From contig NZ_LT707006.1 in the NCBI RefSeq assembly GCF_900155865.1, forward strand, positions 3,388,577 to 3,452,576: DNA of 64,000 bases, written 5' to 3'. Positions 25,762 to 33,228 of the stretch are shown one piece after another (position 1 is the stretch's first letter; each line of letters begins with the position of its first letter). Both the position numbers and the translations under genes were made by a program. The DNA comes from Bacteroides bouchesdurhonensis (GTDB lineage Bacteria; Bacteroidota; Bacteroidia; Bacteroidales; Bacteroidaceae). The notes beneath the pieces are model-generated. The model did not search any database and was not told the DNA's origin. It saw only the letters and a list, made by a program, of their open reading frames with translations.

Positions 25762-25778
25762 CCGCTAAATCCAAAGTA
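25762..25778 (+). repeat. Variant of repeated leader motif before mobA
   Basis: CCGCTAAATCCAAAGTA ends 2 bases before the mobA ATG, the same spacing as for the traI and traN copies on the other strand. It differs by one substitution and a one-base deletion. Confidence 0.7.
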
Positions 25779-25780
25779 AT

Positions 25781-26209
25781 ATGAGTGAAAAAAGAAGAAA
25801 CAAAGGCGGGAGAAATCCCAAACTCGACCCGGCGGTGTTCCGCTACACCGTCCGTTTCAGTGAGGAGGAACACAACCGTTTCCTCTCCATGTTCGAGAAG
25901 TCAGGCGTAAACGCCAAGTCGGTTTTCCTGAAGGCGCACTTCTTCGGGCAGCCGTTCAAGGTGCTGAAAGTGGACAAGACGCTGGTGGATTACTACACCA
26001 AACTGTCCGATTTTCATGCGCAGTTCCGCGCGATAGGCACGAACTACAACCAAGTAGTGAAGGAACTGAGGCTGCATTTTTCCGAGAAAAAGGCGATGGC
26101 GTTGCTTTACAAGTTGGAGCAACAGACCGTCGAACTCGTAAAACTGAGCCGTAAGATTGTGGAATTTTCAAGGGAGATGCAGGAAAAATGGTCGCAAAAA
26201 TCAGTGTAG
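25781..26209 (+). CDS. mobA: Mobilization protein MobA (relaxosome accessory, MobC-like)
   Basis: A 142-residue basic protein with an RHH-type N-terminus (RYTVRFSEEEHNRFLSMFEKSG), the FKVLKVDKTLVDYYTKLSDF block and a GTNYNQVVKEL motif typical of plasmid relaxosome accessory proteins. It would bind oriT and help the relaxase. Its end overlaps mobB by 22 bases, so the two are coupled. The preceding leader motif supports this start. Confidence 0.88.
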   Translation: MSEKRRNKGGRNPKLDPAVFRYTVRFSEEEHNRFLSMFEKSGVNAKSVFLKAHFFGQPFKVLKVDKTLVDYYTKLSDFHAQFRAIGTNYNQVVKELRLHFSEKKAMALLYKLEQQTVELVKLSRKIVEFSREMQEKWSQKSV

Positions 26210-27438
26210 GAAACTCGTTGTATGGCGCACTTGCCTACAACGGGGAGAAGATCAACGAGGCGAAAGGGCGGCTTCTGACAACCAACCGCATCTACAATGA
26301 CGGTACGGGAACGATGGACATCCACCGGGCTATGGAGGACTTTCTCACTCTGATGCCCGTGCGGTCGAAGGTGGAGAAACCGGTGGTGCATATCTCGCTC
26401 AATCCGCATCCCGACGATATTTTGACGGACACGGAGCTTCAGAACATCGCACGGGAGTATCTGGAGAAGATGGGCTTCGGCAACCAGCCGTATCTCGTTT
26501 TCAAGCATGAGGACATCGACCGCCACCATCTGCATATCGTGACGGTCAGGGTGGACGAGAACGGCAGGAGCATAGACACCCGGAACAATTTTTACCGGAG
26601 CAAGCAGATAACACGCGAACTGGAACGGAAGTACGGGCTGCATGACGCGGAACGCAAGAATCGCCGTCTTGACACGCCGCTGCGCAAGGTGGACGCCTCT
26701 GCGGGCGACGTGAAGAAGCAGGTGGGGAATATCGTTAAGGCTTTGAACGGGCAATACCGTTTCCAAACGATGGGAGAATACCGTGCCCTCCTTTCCTTAT
26801 ATAATATGACAGTGGAGGAAGCACATGGCAATGTGCGCAGACGTGAGTATCACGGGCTGGTCTATTCCGTCACGGACGACAAGGGCAACAAGGTCGGCAA
26901 TCCTTTCAAGTCCTCGCTGTTCGGGAAGTCCGTCGGCTATGAAGCCGTACAGAAGAAGTTTGCCCGTTCCAAGCAGGAGTTTAAGGAGAGGAAACTTGCC
27001 GACATGACGAAACGCACCGTCCTTTCCGTGCTGGAAGGCACGTATGACAAGGAGAAGTTTGTAGCCACCCTCAAAGGAAAGGGCATCGACACCGTACTAC
27101 GCTACACGGAGGAAGGGCGCATCTACGGAGCCACGTTCATCGACCACCGTACGGGCTGCGTGCTGAACGGCTCACGCATGGGCAAGGAACTTTCCGCCAA
27201 CGCCTTGCAGGAACACTTCACGCAGCCTTACGCTGGACAGCCGTCGATTCCGCTTTCCGTTATGGTGGAGGGACAAGAGGACAAACAAGGATATTCCGGA
27301 GGGGAATACGAGAACCATTCGGGTGGTATGAACCTGTTTGCCCCCGAAGGTCCGGCAGTGGACGCCGAGGAGGAAGCCTTCATCCGGGCGATGCAGCGCA
27401 AGAAGAAAAAGAAGAAGCGCAAGGGCTTGGGAATGTAA
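26188..27438 (+). CDS. mobB: MobB relaxase
   Basis: A 416-residue relaxase/mobilization nuclease. The three-histidine motif HEDIDRHHLHIV is visible at about residues 107-118, with upstream HISLNPHPDD and the early YN segment (LAYNGEKIN) likely to carry the catalytic tyrosine. It nicks oriT and leads the strand into the recipient. C-terminal half is helical with a lysine-rich tail (RKKKKKKR). Belongs to the Bacteroides MobP-like group. Overlaps mobA and is 32 bases from mobC. Confidence 0.92.
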   Translation: MVAKISVGNSLYGALAYNGEKINEAKGRLLTTNRIYNDGTGTMDIHRAMEDFLTLMPVRSKVEKPVVHISLNPHPDDILTDTELQNIAREYLEKMGFGNQPYLVFKHEDIDRHHLHIVTVRVDENGRSIDTRNNFYRSKQITRELERKYGLHDAERKNRRLDTPLRKVDASAGDVKKQVGNIVKALNGQYRFQTMGEYRALLSLYNMTVEEAHGNVRRREYHGLVYSVTDDKGNKVGNPFKSSLFGKSVGYEAVQKKFARSKQEFKERKLADMTKRTVLSVLEGTYDKEKFVATLKGKGIDTVLRYTEEGRIYGATFIDHRTGCVLNGSRMGKELSANALQEHFTQPYAGQPSIPLSVMVEGQEDKQGYSGGEYENHSGGMNLFAPEGPAVDAEEEAFIRAMQRKKKKKKRKGLGM

Positions 27439-27470
27439 TCGAAAATATCAACAATCAAAAAAATCAATGT

Positions 27471-29480
27471 ATGTCACAACAAGAAGACGATTTGAGGGCG
27501 TTGGCGAAAATCATGGATTTTCTGCGTGCCGTGAGTATTATTTTAGTGGTCATGAACGTGTACTGGTTCTGTTATGAAGCCATACGGCTCTGGGGAGTGG
27601 AGATCGGCGTGGTGGACAGAATCCTGATGAACTTCAACCGCACGGCGGGGCTGTTCCGTTCCATCCTGTACACAAAACTGTTTGCCGTCCTACTGCTTGC
27701 CTTGTCCTGTTTGGGGACAAAGGGCGTAAAGGGTGAGAAAATCACTTGGGGAAGAATCTGGACAGCCCTTGCCGTTGGCTTCGTGCTGTTCTTCCTCAAC
27801 TGGTGGATACTGGCTTTGCCGCTCCCGATAGAGGCGGTGACGGGACTGTATATTCTGACCGTCGGCGCAGGTTATGTCTGCCTGCTGATGGGCGGTCTGT
27901 GGATGAGCCGTCTGTTGAAGCACAACCTTATGGACGATGTGTTCAATAACGAAAACGAGAGTTTCATGCAGGAAACAAGGCTTATCGAAAGCGAGTATTC
28001 GGTCAATCTTCCGACACGGTTTTACTACAAAAAGCGTTGGAACAATGGCTGGATCAATGTCGTGAATCCTTTTAGGGCTTCCATCGTGTTGGGTACGCCG
28101 GGCAGCGGTAAATCCTATGCAGTGGTAAATAATTTCATCAAGCAGCAGATAGAAAAGGGCTTCTCGATGTATGTGTACGACTTCAAATTCAGCGACTTGT
28201 CCACGATAGCATACAACCATCTGCTGAACCACCCGGAGGGCTACAAGGTGAAACCGAAGTTTTATGTGATAAACTTCGATGACCCGCGACGTTCGCACCG
28301 TTGCAATCCCATTCACCCGGACTTCATGGAGGATATTACGGACGCTTATGAGAGTGCGTACACCATTATGCTCAACTTAAATAAAAGTTGGGTGCAAAAG
28401 CAGGGCGACTTTTTCGTAGAATCGCCCATCATCCTTTTCGCGGCTATTATCTGGTATCTCAAAATTTTCCAGAACGGCAAGTATTGTACATTCCCCCATG
28501 CGATTGAGTTCCTGAACCGCCGCTATGAGGATATTTTCCCGATACTGACCTCTTACCCGGAATTGGAAAACTATCTTTCTCCGTTCATGGACGCATGGCT
28601 CGGAGGGGCTGCGGAGCAGTTGATGGGGCAGATAGCAAGCGCGAAAATCCCTTTGTCAAGGATGATTTCCCCGCAGCTCTATTGGGTGATGTCGGACAGC
28701 GAGTTCACGCTGGACATCAACAATCCCGAAGAACCGAAAATACTCTGTGTGGGCAACAATCCCGACCGTCAGAATATCTACGGGGCCGCTCTCGGTCTGT
28801 ATAACTCCCGTATCGTGAAACTCATCAACAAGAAAGGGATGCTGAAGTCGTCGGTCATCATCGACGAGCTGCCCACGATTTATTTCAAGGGGTTGGACAA
28901 CCTTATCGCCACCGCGCGAAGCAACAAGGTTGCCGTGTGTCTGGGCTTTCAGGATTTCAGCCAGTTGGTGCGCGACTACGGTGATAAAGAAGCGAAGGTC
29001 GTGATGAACACCGTCGGCAATATCTTTTCCGGTCAGGTGGTGGGTGAAACCGCCAAGACGCTTTCCGAACGCTTCGGTAAGGTGTTGCAGAAACGGCAGT
29101 CCATTTCCATCAACCGGCAGGATGTTTCCACCTCCATCAACACGCAGATGGATTCACTCATCCCGCCAAGCAAGATTTCCGGCTTGACGCAGGGTATGTT
29201 TGTCGGTTCGGTGTCCGACAACTTCAACGAGCGTATCGAGCAGAAGATTTTTCATTGTGAGATTGTCGTGGATGCCGAGAAGGTGAGGCGCGAGGAGAAA
29301 GCCTACAAGAAAATCCCCGTCATTACCGACTTTACGGACGGGGACGGCAACGACCGCATGAAGGAAACGGTTCAGGCGAATTACAGGCGCATCAAGGAGG
29401 AAGTGAAGCAGATTGTTCAAGAGGAACTGGAACGTATCGCAAATGATGAAAACTTGAAACACCTGTTGCAGCAGAAATAA
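27471..29480 (+). CDS. mobC: MobC, VirD4/TraG-type coupling protein
   Basis: A 669-residue type IV coupling protein: four hydrophobic segments in the first 160 residues, then an NTPase domain with Walker A GTPGSGKS at 208-215, VVIDELPTIYF-like Walker B (SSVIIDELPT near residue 462), and RSNKVAVCLGFQDFSQL. It links the relaxosome to the TraG-powered channel. A homologous protein, with Walker A GTPGSGKT, is encoded at 55135-57321 in the second transfer system. Confidence 0.93.
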   Translation: MSQQEDDLRALAKIMDFLRAVSIILVVMNVYWFCYEAIRLWGVEIGVVDRILMNFNRTAGLFRSILYTKLFAVLLLALSCLGTKGVKGEKITWGRIWTALAVGFVLFFLNWWILALPLPIEAVTGLYILTVGAGYVCLLMGGLWMSRLLKHNLMDDVFNNENESFMQETRLIESEYSVNLPTRFYYKKRWNNGWINVVNPFRASIVLGTPGSGKSYAVVNNFIKQQIEKGFSMYVYDFKFSDLSTIAYNHLLNHPEGYKVKPKFYVINFDDPRRSHRCNPIHPDFMEDITDAYESAYTIMLNLNKSWVQKQGDFFVESPIILFAAIIWYLKIFQNGKYCTFPHAIEFLNRRYEDIFPILTSYPELENYLSPFMDAWLGGAAEQLMGQIASAKIPLSRMISPQLYWVMSDSEFTLDINNPEEPKILCVGNNPDRQNIYGAALGLYNSRIVKLINKKGMLKSSVIIDELPTIYFKGLDNLIATARSNKVAVCLGFQDFSQLVRDYGDKEAKVVMNTVGNIFSGQVVGETAKTLSERFGKVLQKRQSISINRQDVSTSINTQMDSLIPPSKISGLTQGMFVGSVSDNFNERIEQKIFHCEIVVDAEKVRREEKAYKKIPVITDFTDGDGNDRMKETVQANYRRIKEEVKQIVQEELERIANDENLKHLLQQK

Positions 29481-29531
29481 CAGATTCCTTTATATATGAA
29501 AAAGGGGATGTGTCAAAACACCCCAAATATG

Positions 29532-29573
29532 AAAATTACCCCTGTCACAGATATCTGTAGCAAGGGTAATTTT
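29532..29573. terminator. Bidirectional terminator after mobC
   Basis: AAAATTACCC (29532-29541) and GGGTAATTTT (29564-29573) are perfect 10-bp arms; an inner ACAGATATCTGT palindrome sits in the loop. It lies between convergent genes, with A/T tracts on both sides, and fits a terminator for both strands. Confidence 0.8.
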
Positions 29574-29574
29574 G

Positions 29575-29988
29575 TTAAAAAGAGAGTTTTGACGCCCTCT
29601 TTTTATTCTCAGATTTGAGATGCTTGTTGATGGTGGTAATGGCAAGCGTCAGCAAATAATTTTTCAGCTCTGTATCGTCTTTAAGCAGTATGCTGTATTC
29701 TTCGGCAAACATTCTCAACAGTCTGGTTCTGAGTTTCGACATTTCTTCACCGAAAGGTATCTGTCGGTTTTCTTGCCAATACTCAATCACTACGGAAGAT
29801 ACCAGCCACTTGAACTCGGATTTCATCTCTTTGCCGAGTTTCTTGAAGCGGATTTGTTCGCTAATTGGCGGCTCGTTGTATGGCATCATGTCTGCCGGGT
29901 CATAAACGGATATACTGCCGATACCATAATCCATGATTATCGGTAAATCAGTTTTTACATCATTCTTATGTTTCTTCTTTTTAGCCAT
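29575..29988 (-). CDS. Hypothetical protein
   Basis: A 137-residue protein with a lysine-rich start (MAKKKKHKND), a short disordered part and a helical C-terminal half (ELKNYLLTLAITTINKHLK). It follows the AlbA_2-like gene by 5 bases on the minus strand and probably shares its transcript. No family recognised; DNA binding is possible from the basic N-terminus but this is speculation. Confidence 0.65.
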   Translation of the reverse strand: MAKKKKHKNDVKTDLPIIMDYGIGSISVYDPADMMPYNEPPISEQIRFKKLGKEMKSEFKWLVSSVVIEYWQENRQIPFGEEMSKLRTRLLRMFAEEYSILLKDDTELKNYLLTLAITTINKHLKSENKKRASKLSF

Positions 29989-29993
29989 ACCCG

Positions 29994-31448
29994 TTATTGT
30001 TGCAGGAAACCTTTACCTTTATCAGTAAGATAGTATTTCTGTTGCGGACTCTTGGAGCCTACGGGATAAAGTGAAAGGACCAAACCGGAATTTATTGCCG
30101 GATGGATATAGTTCTTTAAGAAATTCCTTTTATCTTTCATTCCCGTTTTCTCCATGATTTCTTTAGCAGAGAGAGTGTTGTTCCCAATAGCAGACAACAG
30201 TTTTCCTAACTGTGGGGTTACTGTGGGGTTACTATAGGGTTGCTGTGGGGTTGCTGTGGGGTCTTGTCCTACTGTAGTTCTTGTATAATGAAACACAATC
30301 CATACAGCATTGCCGTCGGTATGAAACTCCGGATCCGGAATACCGACACGGCGACATTCGTTTACCATAAGGGCTATGCCACGTCCCCAACTCTCCAATA
30401 CTGCACTTTTGTACAGCACATTGGCTACTATCAGATTTTGTGGTTCGGAATTGTGGCCACCCAACAGTTTCTCAATGGTAATATCAGGCGGAAATGTTCC
30501 GCTGTTTTCAATCTCCACGCGGTCATCATAGATAGCAATCCCGACTGAACTGCCGGGGCGATGGTAAACACGATGTGCAAAAGCATTTATGCAACATTCT
30601 CTCAATGCCTTATATGGCACATTCAGTTCCTCTTCTCTGTACAAACCTTCAATTTTACCGGAAAGGGACAAATGCTTGAAGAAAAATGCCATTGCAGCAT
30701 CCAGCAAGTTGAATATATTGCCTGTCACACGCTGATTATCTAAAAATTCATCTTTTGTCGTTCCTTTGAACCGGGCTAAACGGAGCAGACATTGGGGATA
30801 ATGGTAGAAGTTTCGTCCGAATAGGACAACGGAAGCATTGTTCAGCTTTCCATCATTCAACAAGTCAAATTTTTCAAGGATGGTTCGGACATCCTCCTGC
30901 ATAGAACCTTCCGGCAAACGTCCGCCTCTGATTCCTCCACGTACTGCGCCCAAGATTGCCGTTTCGTCAAGGTCGGATATTTTCAAGCTGGGATTTTGCA
31001 TGGAATCCCAAGCATAGGTTCCGCCTCGCTGCATAACCAACAGGTTGTATATACCCTGCGGCATGGCAGATGTAACGCTCTCTATCCGTTGATAAGCCCT
31101 CCCCTTATAGGTGAACGGGCGCATATATCGTTGTTCTTCCGCTGATAAAGCTATAACACTTTTGTTCGTTCCCGGAATGTCTGTATAGGATATATCAATG
31201 GTCGCAAACGGCTCGATTCGTCTGATGGTTTCCGCAATATCGCGCTTCGTCTTGTCGCTCACTTCCTGACCGATAATCTTTCCCTTGTCGGTTACACCGA
31301 ACAGCACCGTGCCGCCCGTACCGTTCAAGAAGGCACAAAGAGTTTCAATTCCACGCTCCAACTGCCCGGTAGTTTCTTTGAACTCAACTGTCCCGCCTTC
31401 GGCTCCGGCAATCAGTCCATTCAATATTTCGAGGTTATCTATTTTCAT
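29994..31448 (-). CDS. AlbA_2/RecG-like putative transcriptional regulator
   Basis: A 484-residue protein with an N-terminal AlbA_2 (Schlafen-like) domain (EGGTVEFKETTGQLERGIETLCAF; LFGVTDKGKIIG), a central ATPase-like region with ECCINAFAHRVYHRPG and IYDDRVEIENSG, the RecG-like GRGIALMVNECRRVGIPDP block, and a C-terminal winged-helix-like part (TLSAKEIMEKTGMKDKRNF). Such proteins are usually annotated as transcriptional regulators or ATP-dependent helicases. An 11-base tandem repeat lies in the linker near residue 400. A second, broken member of the family lies at 58684-59195. Confidence 0.85.
   Translation of the reverse strand: MKIDNLEILNGLIAGAEGGTVEFKETTGQLERGIETLCAFLNGTGGTVLFGVTDKGKIIGQEVSDKTKRDIAETIRRIEPFATIDISYTDIPGTNKSVIALSAEEQRYMRPFTYKGRAYQRIESVTSAMPQGIYNLLVMQRGGTYAWDSMQNPSLKISDLDETAILGAVRGGIRGGRLPEGSMQEDVRTILEKFDLLNDGKLNNASVVLFGRNFYHYPQCLLRLARFKGTTKDEFLDNQRVTGNIFNLLDAAMAFFFKHLSLSGKIEGLYREEELNVPYKALRECCINAFAHRVYHRPGSSVGIAIYDDRVEIENSGTFPPDITIEKLLGGHNSEPQNLIVANVLYKSAVLESWGRGIALMVNECRRVGIPDPEFHTDGNAVWIVFHYTRTTVGQDPTATPQQPYSNPTVTPQLGKLLSAIGNNTLSAKEIMEKTGMKDKRNFLKNYIHPAINSGLVLSLYPVGSKSPQQKYYLTDKGKGFLQQ
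30211..30262 (-). repeat. 11-bp tandem repeat inside the AlbA_2/RecG-like gene
   Basis: On the plus strand the unit TGTGGGGTTAC occurs twice exactly (30211-30221, 30222-30232), then as TATAGGGTTGC (30233-30243), TGTGGGGTTGC (30244-30254) and a partial unit TGTGGGGT. Unit length 11 is not a multiple of three, so loss or gain of one unit would shift the reading frame. It encodes a Thr/Pro/Gln-rich linker. Confidence 0.85.
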
Positions 31449-31468
31449 CCGTCATTGATTAATACTTG

Positions 31469-31476
31469 CAAAGTTA
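31469..31476 (-). promoter_or_regulatory. Bacteroides -7 box (TAACTTTG) for the AlbA_2-like gene
   Basis: The minus strand reads TAACTTTG, an exact TAnnTTTG match, about 20 bases before the ATG at 31448. That gives a very short leader, usual for Bacteroides regulators. No clear -33 box. Confidence 0.6.
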
Positions 31477-31576
31477 ATGATTTTAATCGGCTTTCCGGCA
31501 GATAATAGAGTGATTGTAAATGAAGAAGGATAAGAAACCGTATAATCCGGCCGCTTATCCTTTGTTTGGCATTCGT

Positions 31577-32188
31577 TTATCTCCTCATCCGCTCCAATTC
31601 ATCGTCATGTCGCATCTTCGCGTTCAGTTTGTCCTGCATCTTTTCAAGGAAGTAGGTGCGACTGTCGCTTTTCCTGCGTTTGATGTCCGTATAGAAGCGG
31701 TAGCAGTCTTTGGACTCCACACCGAAAAAAGAATAGAGGACAGGGGCAAGCTCTTTCAGCGAAGCCTTGCCGCCATTGATGCAGCCGGTGGCGTAGAGGG
31801 CATAGATTAGTTCTACCAACTCGACGGCATTACCGGTCCATTGCAGGGCTGGGACTGTGGCTTTGGTTTCGGATGTGGATGTTAGTGGTGGCACGGAGGT
31901 AATTGCAGAAGCGGATACCATCTTCTGCATCTTTCGGATGAATGATAACGCCTTGCGGATATACACAGTGACGACATTCTCCTCCGATGCCGACAAGTTC
32001 TGCGGATGGTGCTGTAATTCGATTTCGGCAAAAGCCAACGCCACAATAATATGCTTGGCATCATTGCCGCCGTAGCACAGGTTTATTACTTCCTGCACGA
32101 ATCCGCCGTATGCCGTTTCCGTGCTACCGTTGTCTTTTCCGTTTATCAGGGCGAAAAACTGTGTTTCCGCCAATATGAGATGGTTCAT
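31577..32188 (-). CDS. RteC-like regulatory protein
   Basis: A 203-residue protein whose C-terminal third (ELIYALYATGCINGGKASL, LAPVLYSFFGVESKDCYRFY, RKSDSRTYFLEKMQDKLN) matches the RteC family. In CTnDOT, RteC activates the excision operon as the last step of the tetracycline-induced cascade from tetQ-rteA-rteB. Those upstream regulators are not seen in this window. The gene is preceded by a 22-bp perfect palindrome and three dyads, likely operators. Followed by a weak GGATAAG/CTTATCC hairpin (about 31528-31560). Confidence 0.82.
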   Translation of the reverse strand: MNHLILAETQFFALINGKDNGSTETAYGGFVQEVINLCYGGNDAKHIIVALAFAEIELQHHPQNLSASEENVVTVYIRKALSFIRKMQKMVSASAITSVPPLTSTSETKATVPALQWTGNAVELVELIYALYATGCINGGKASLKELAPVLYSFFGVESKDCYRFYTDIKRRKSDSRTYFLEKMQDKLNAKMRHDDELERMRR

Positions 32189-32220
32189 TATCTTTTCTGT
32201 TTTGAGGGTTTACACTTGTT

Positions 32221-32242
32221 TATCAGTGTGCGCACACTGATA
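32221..32242. promoter_or_regulatory. 22-bp perfect palindrome upstream of RteC-like gene
   Basis: Left half TATCAGTGTGC, right half GCACACTGATA: all 22 bases are self-complementary. It lies 33 bases upstream of the RteC-like ATG, an ideal place for a dimeric regulator to bind at the promoter. No equivalent sequence was noticed elsewhere in the window. Confidence 0.8.
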
Positions 32243-32361
32243 TATGGGCAAATCATAGCCCTAAACACGAGAAAAGATTGTGAGAAAATTGTACTACATT
32301 GTTTTTCAGAAAGATAAAATTCAAAAATAATTTTATCCTTGATTGCATCCCTTGTGAAATG

Positions 32362-32431
32362 TGTTCAGATTCTGAACATGTGTTCACTTTCTGAACACGG
32401 AAATTCCGCCAAGATGTTCATAATCTGAACA
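32362..32431. promoter_or_regulatory. Three 17-bp dyads, TGTTCAnnnTCTGAACA
   Basis: Copies at 32362-32378, 32381-32397 and 32415-32431 each have TGTTCA and TGAACA separated by five bases, and all three share the right half TCTGAACA. The first is a complete dyad (TGTTCAGA-T-TCTGAACA). Start-to-start spacings are 19 and 34 bases. They fill the space between the reductase stop (32434) and the region upstream of the RteC-like gene. A related TGTTCA-CC-TGAACA is in the candidate oriT. Confidence 0.85.
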
Positions 32432-32433
32432 TT

Positions 32434-32847
32434 TTATGCCCGTGGCTCTTTATGATAGGTAAGCCGGATTACTCCGTCCCTATAAGTTTTGTTCTCCATA
32501 AGCCGCCAGTCATTCATAGGTAGTGCTGACTTGAAAAAATGCGCTCCGTTTCCGTCGATGGTTGGAACAACGTATAGTATGATTTCATCTATCACGTTCA
32601 TCCGTAACAGTCCGTTGGCATATTCGGTATTCCCGGCAGTTACTTCCAACAAATGGCAAATGCTTCCACCTTCCTCTCTCCATTCTTGAAGCACGGATAC
32701 CGAATAGTCGGATGTCAGCTTATACAGGGCATTGGCACGTATTTCATCCATACCGTAATCTTCGGTTTGAAGCAACCGCTTCCGGGGATGCAGTTTCATC
32801 GGACAGCCATCTATTGAGATAACGGCAAGTAATTGTATTTTCGCCAT
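32434..32847 (-). CDS. RibD C-terminal/dihydrofolate-reductase-like protein
   Basis: From the ATG at 32847 (MAKIQLLAVISIDGC) the protein is 137 residues. The start, the CHLLEVTAGNTEYANGLL segment and the end of the fold (IDEIILYVVPTIDGNGAHFF, then WRLMENKTYRDGVIRLTY) match the RibD C-terminal/DHFR-like fold, an NADPH-dependent reductase group. It is shorter than full DHFRs and the substrate is unknown. The frame extends to 32982 but would run through the terminator-like leader. Unusual point: an elaborate structured leader precedes it. Confidence 0.78.
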   Translation of the reverse strand: MAKIQLLAVISIDGCPMKLHPRKRLLQTEDYGMDEIRANALYKLTSDYSVSVLQEWREEGGSICHLLEVTAGNTEYANGLLRMNVIDEIILYVVPTIDGNGAHFFKSALPMNDWRLMENKTYRDGVIRLTYHKEPRA

Positions 32848-32874
32848 AACGTATTTCCTTTCCTTTTTGGCGAG

Positions 32875-33013
32875 GCAAAAAAGTAGCGTGCAATTCACAC
32901 TACTTTCAAGCGATGGCTCTGGTAAAGCCTTTACGGAGAGTACGTGAATGCACGCTATGCGTAGGCATAGCATAAGCATCACGCAATCGTCTCCGTAGTT
33001 TCAATTTACCAGA
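32875..33013 (-). promoter_or_regulatory. Structured leader with terminator: attenuator-like element of the reductase gene
   Basis: On the minus strand a 96-base imperfect hairpin comes first (33013-32918), built from nested perfect arms: TCTGGTAAA/TTTACCAGA (32918-32926 with 33005-33013), ACGGAGA/TCTCCGT (32933-32939 with 32990-32996) and GCTATGC/GCATAGC (32954-32960 with 32965-32971). Next is an intrinsic terminator: stem GTAGTGTG/CACGCTAC followed by six T, at about 32877-32903. The ATG of the reductase is 28 bases further on. This order, sensor-like structure then terminator then start codon, is that of a riboswitch or attenuator. No known riboswitch class is recognised. Confidence 0.65.
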
Positions 33014-33192
33014 TTTACGCAGTATATATACAAAATGCAAACAACACCCAATAAAGTGATAATAAATAAGCTATAAATCAGTGTTTTATAAGCCTATTTT
33101 TATTTTCAGTTGTTTTCAGTACTTTCAGTGAATTGGCTCTTATTTGGTGCAATTTTGTTTCTTATTTGTTTCTTAATCTCGATACTTATCCG

Positions 33193-33200
33193 TATATTTG
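33193..33200 (+). promoter_or_regulatory. Bacteroides -7 box (TATATTTG) for the integrase
   Basis: TATATTTG matches TAnnTTTG and lies 28 bases before the integrase ATG at 33229. A TTTG at 33165-33168 could be the -33 element, although the 24-base spacing is a little longer than usual. Confidence 0.65.
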
Positions 33201-33228
33201 CAATAGGAAAAATGAGAAAGGAATCCCT

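Noticed and set aside
32918..33013. Imperfect hairpin as an integron attC site
   Set aside because: The required RYYYAAC/GTTRRRY core sites are absent; the terminator next to it and the gene order fit a leader RNA better.
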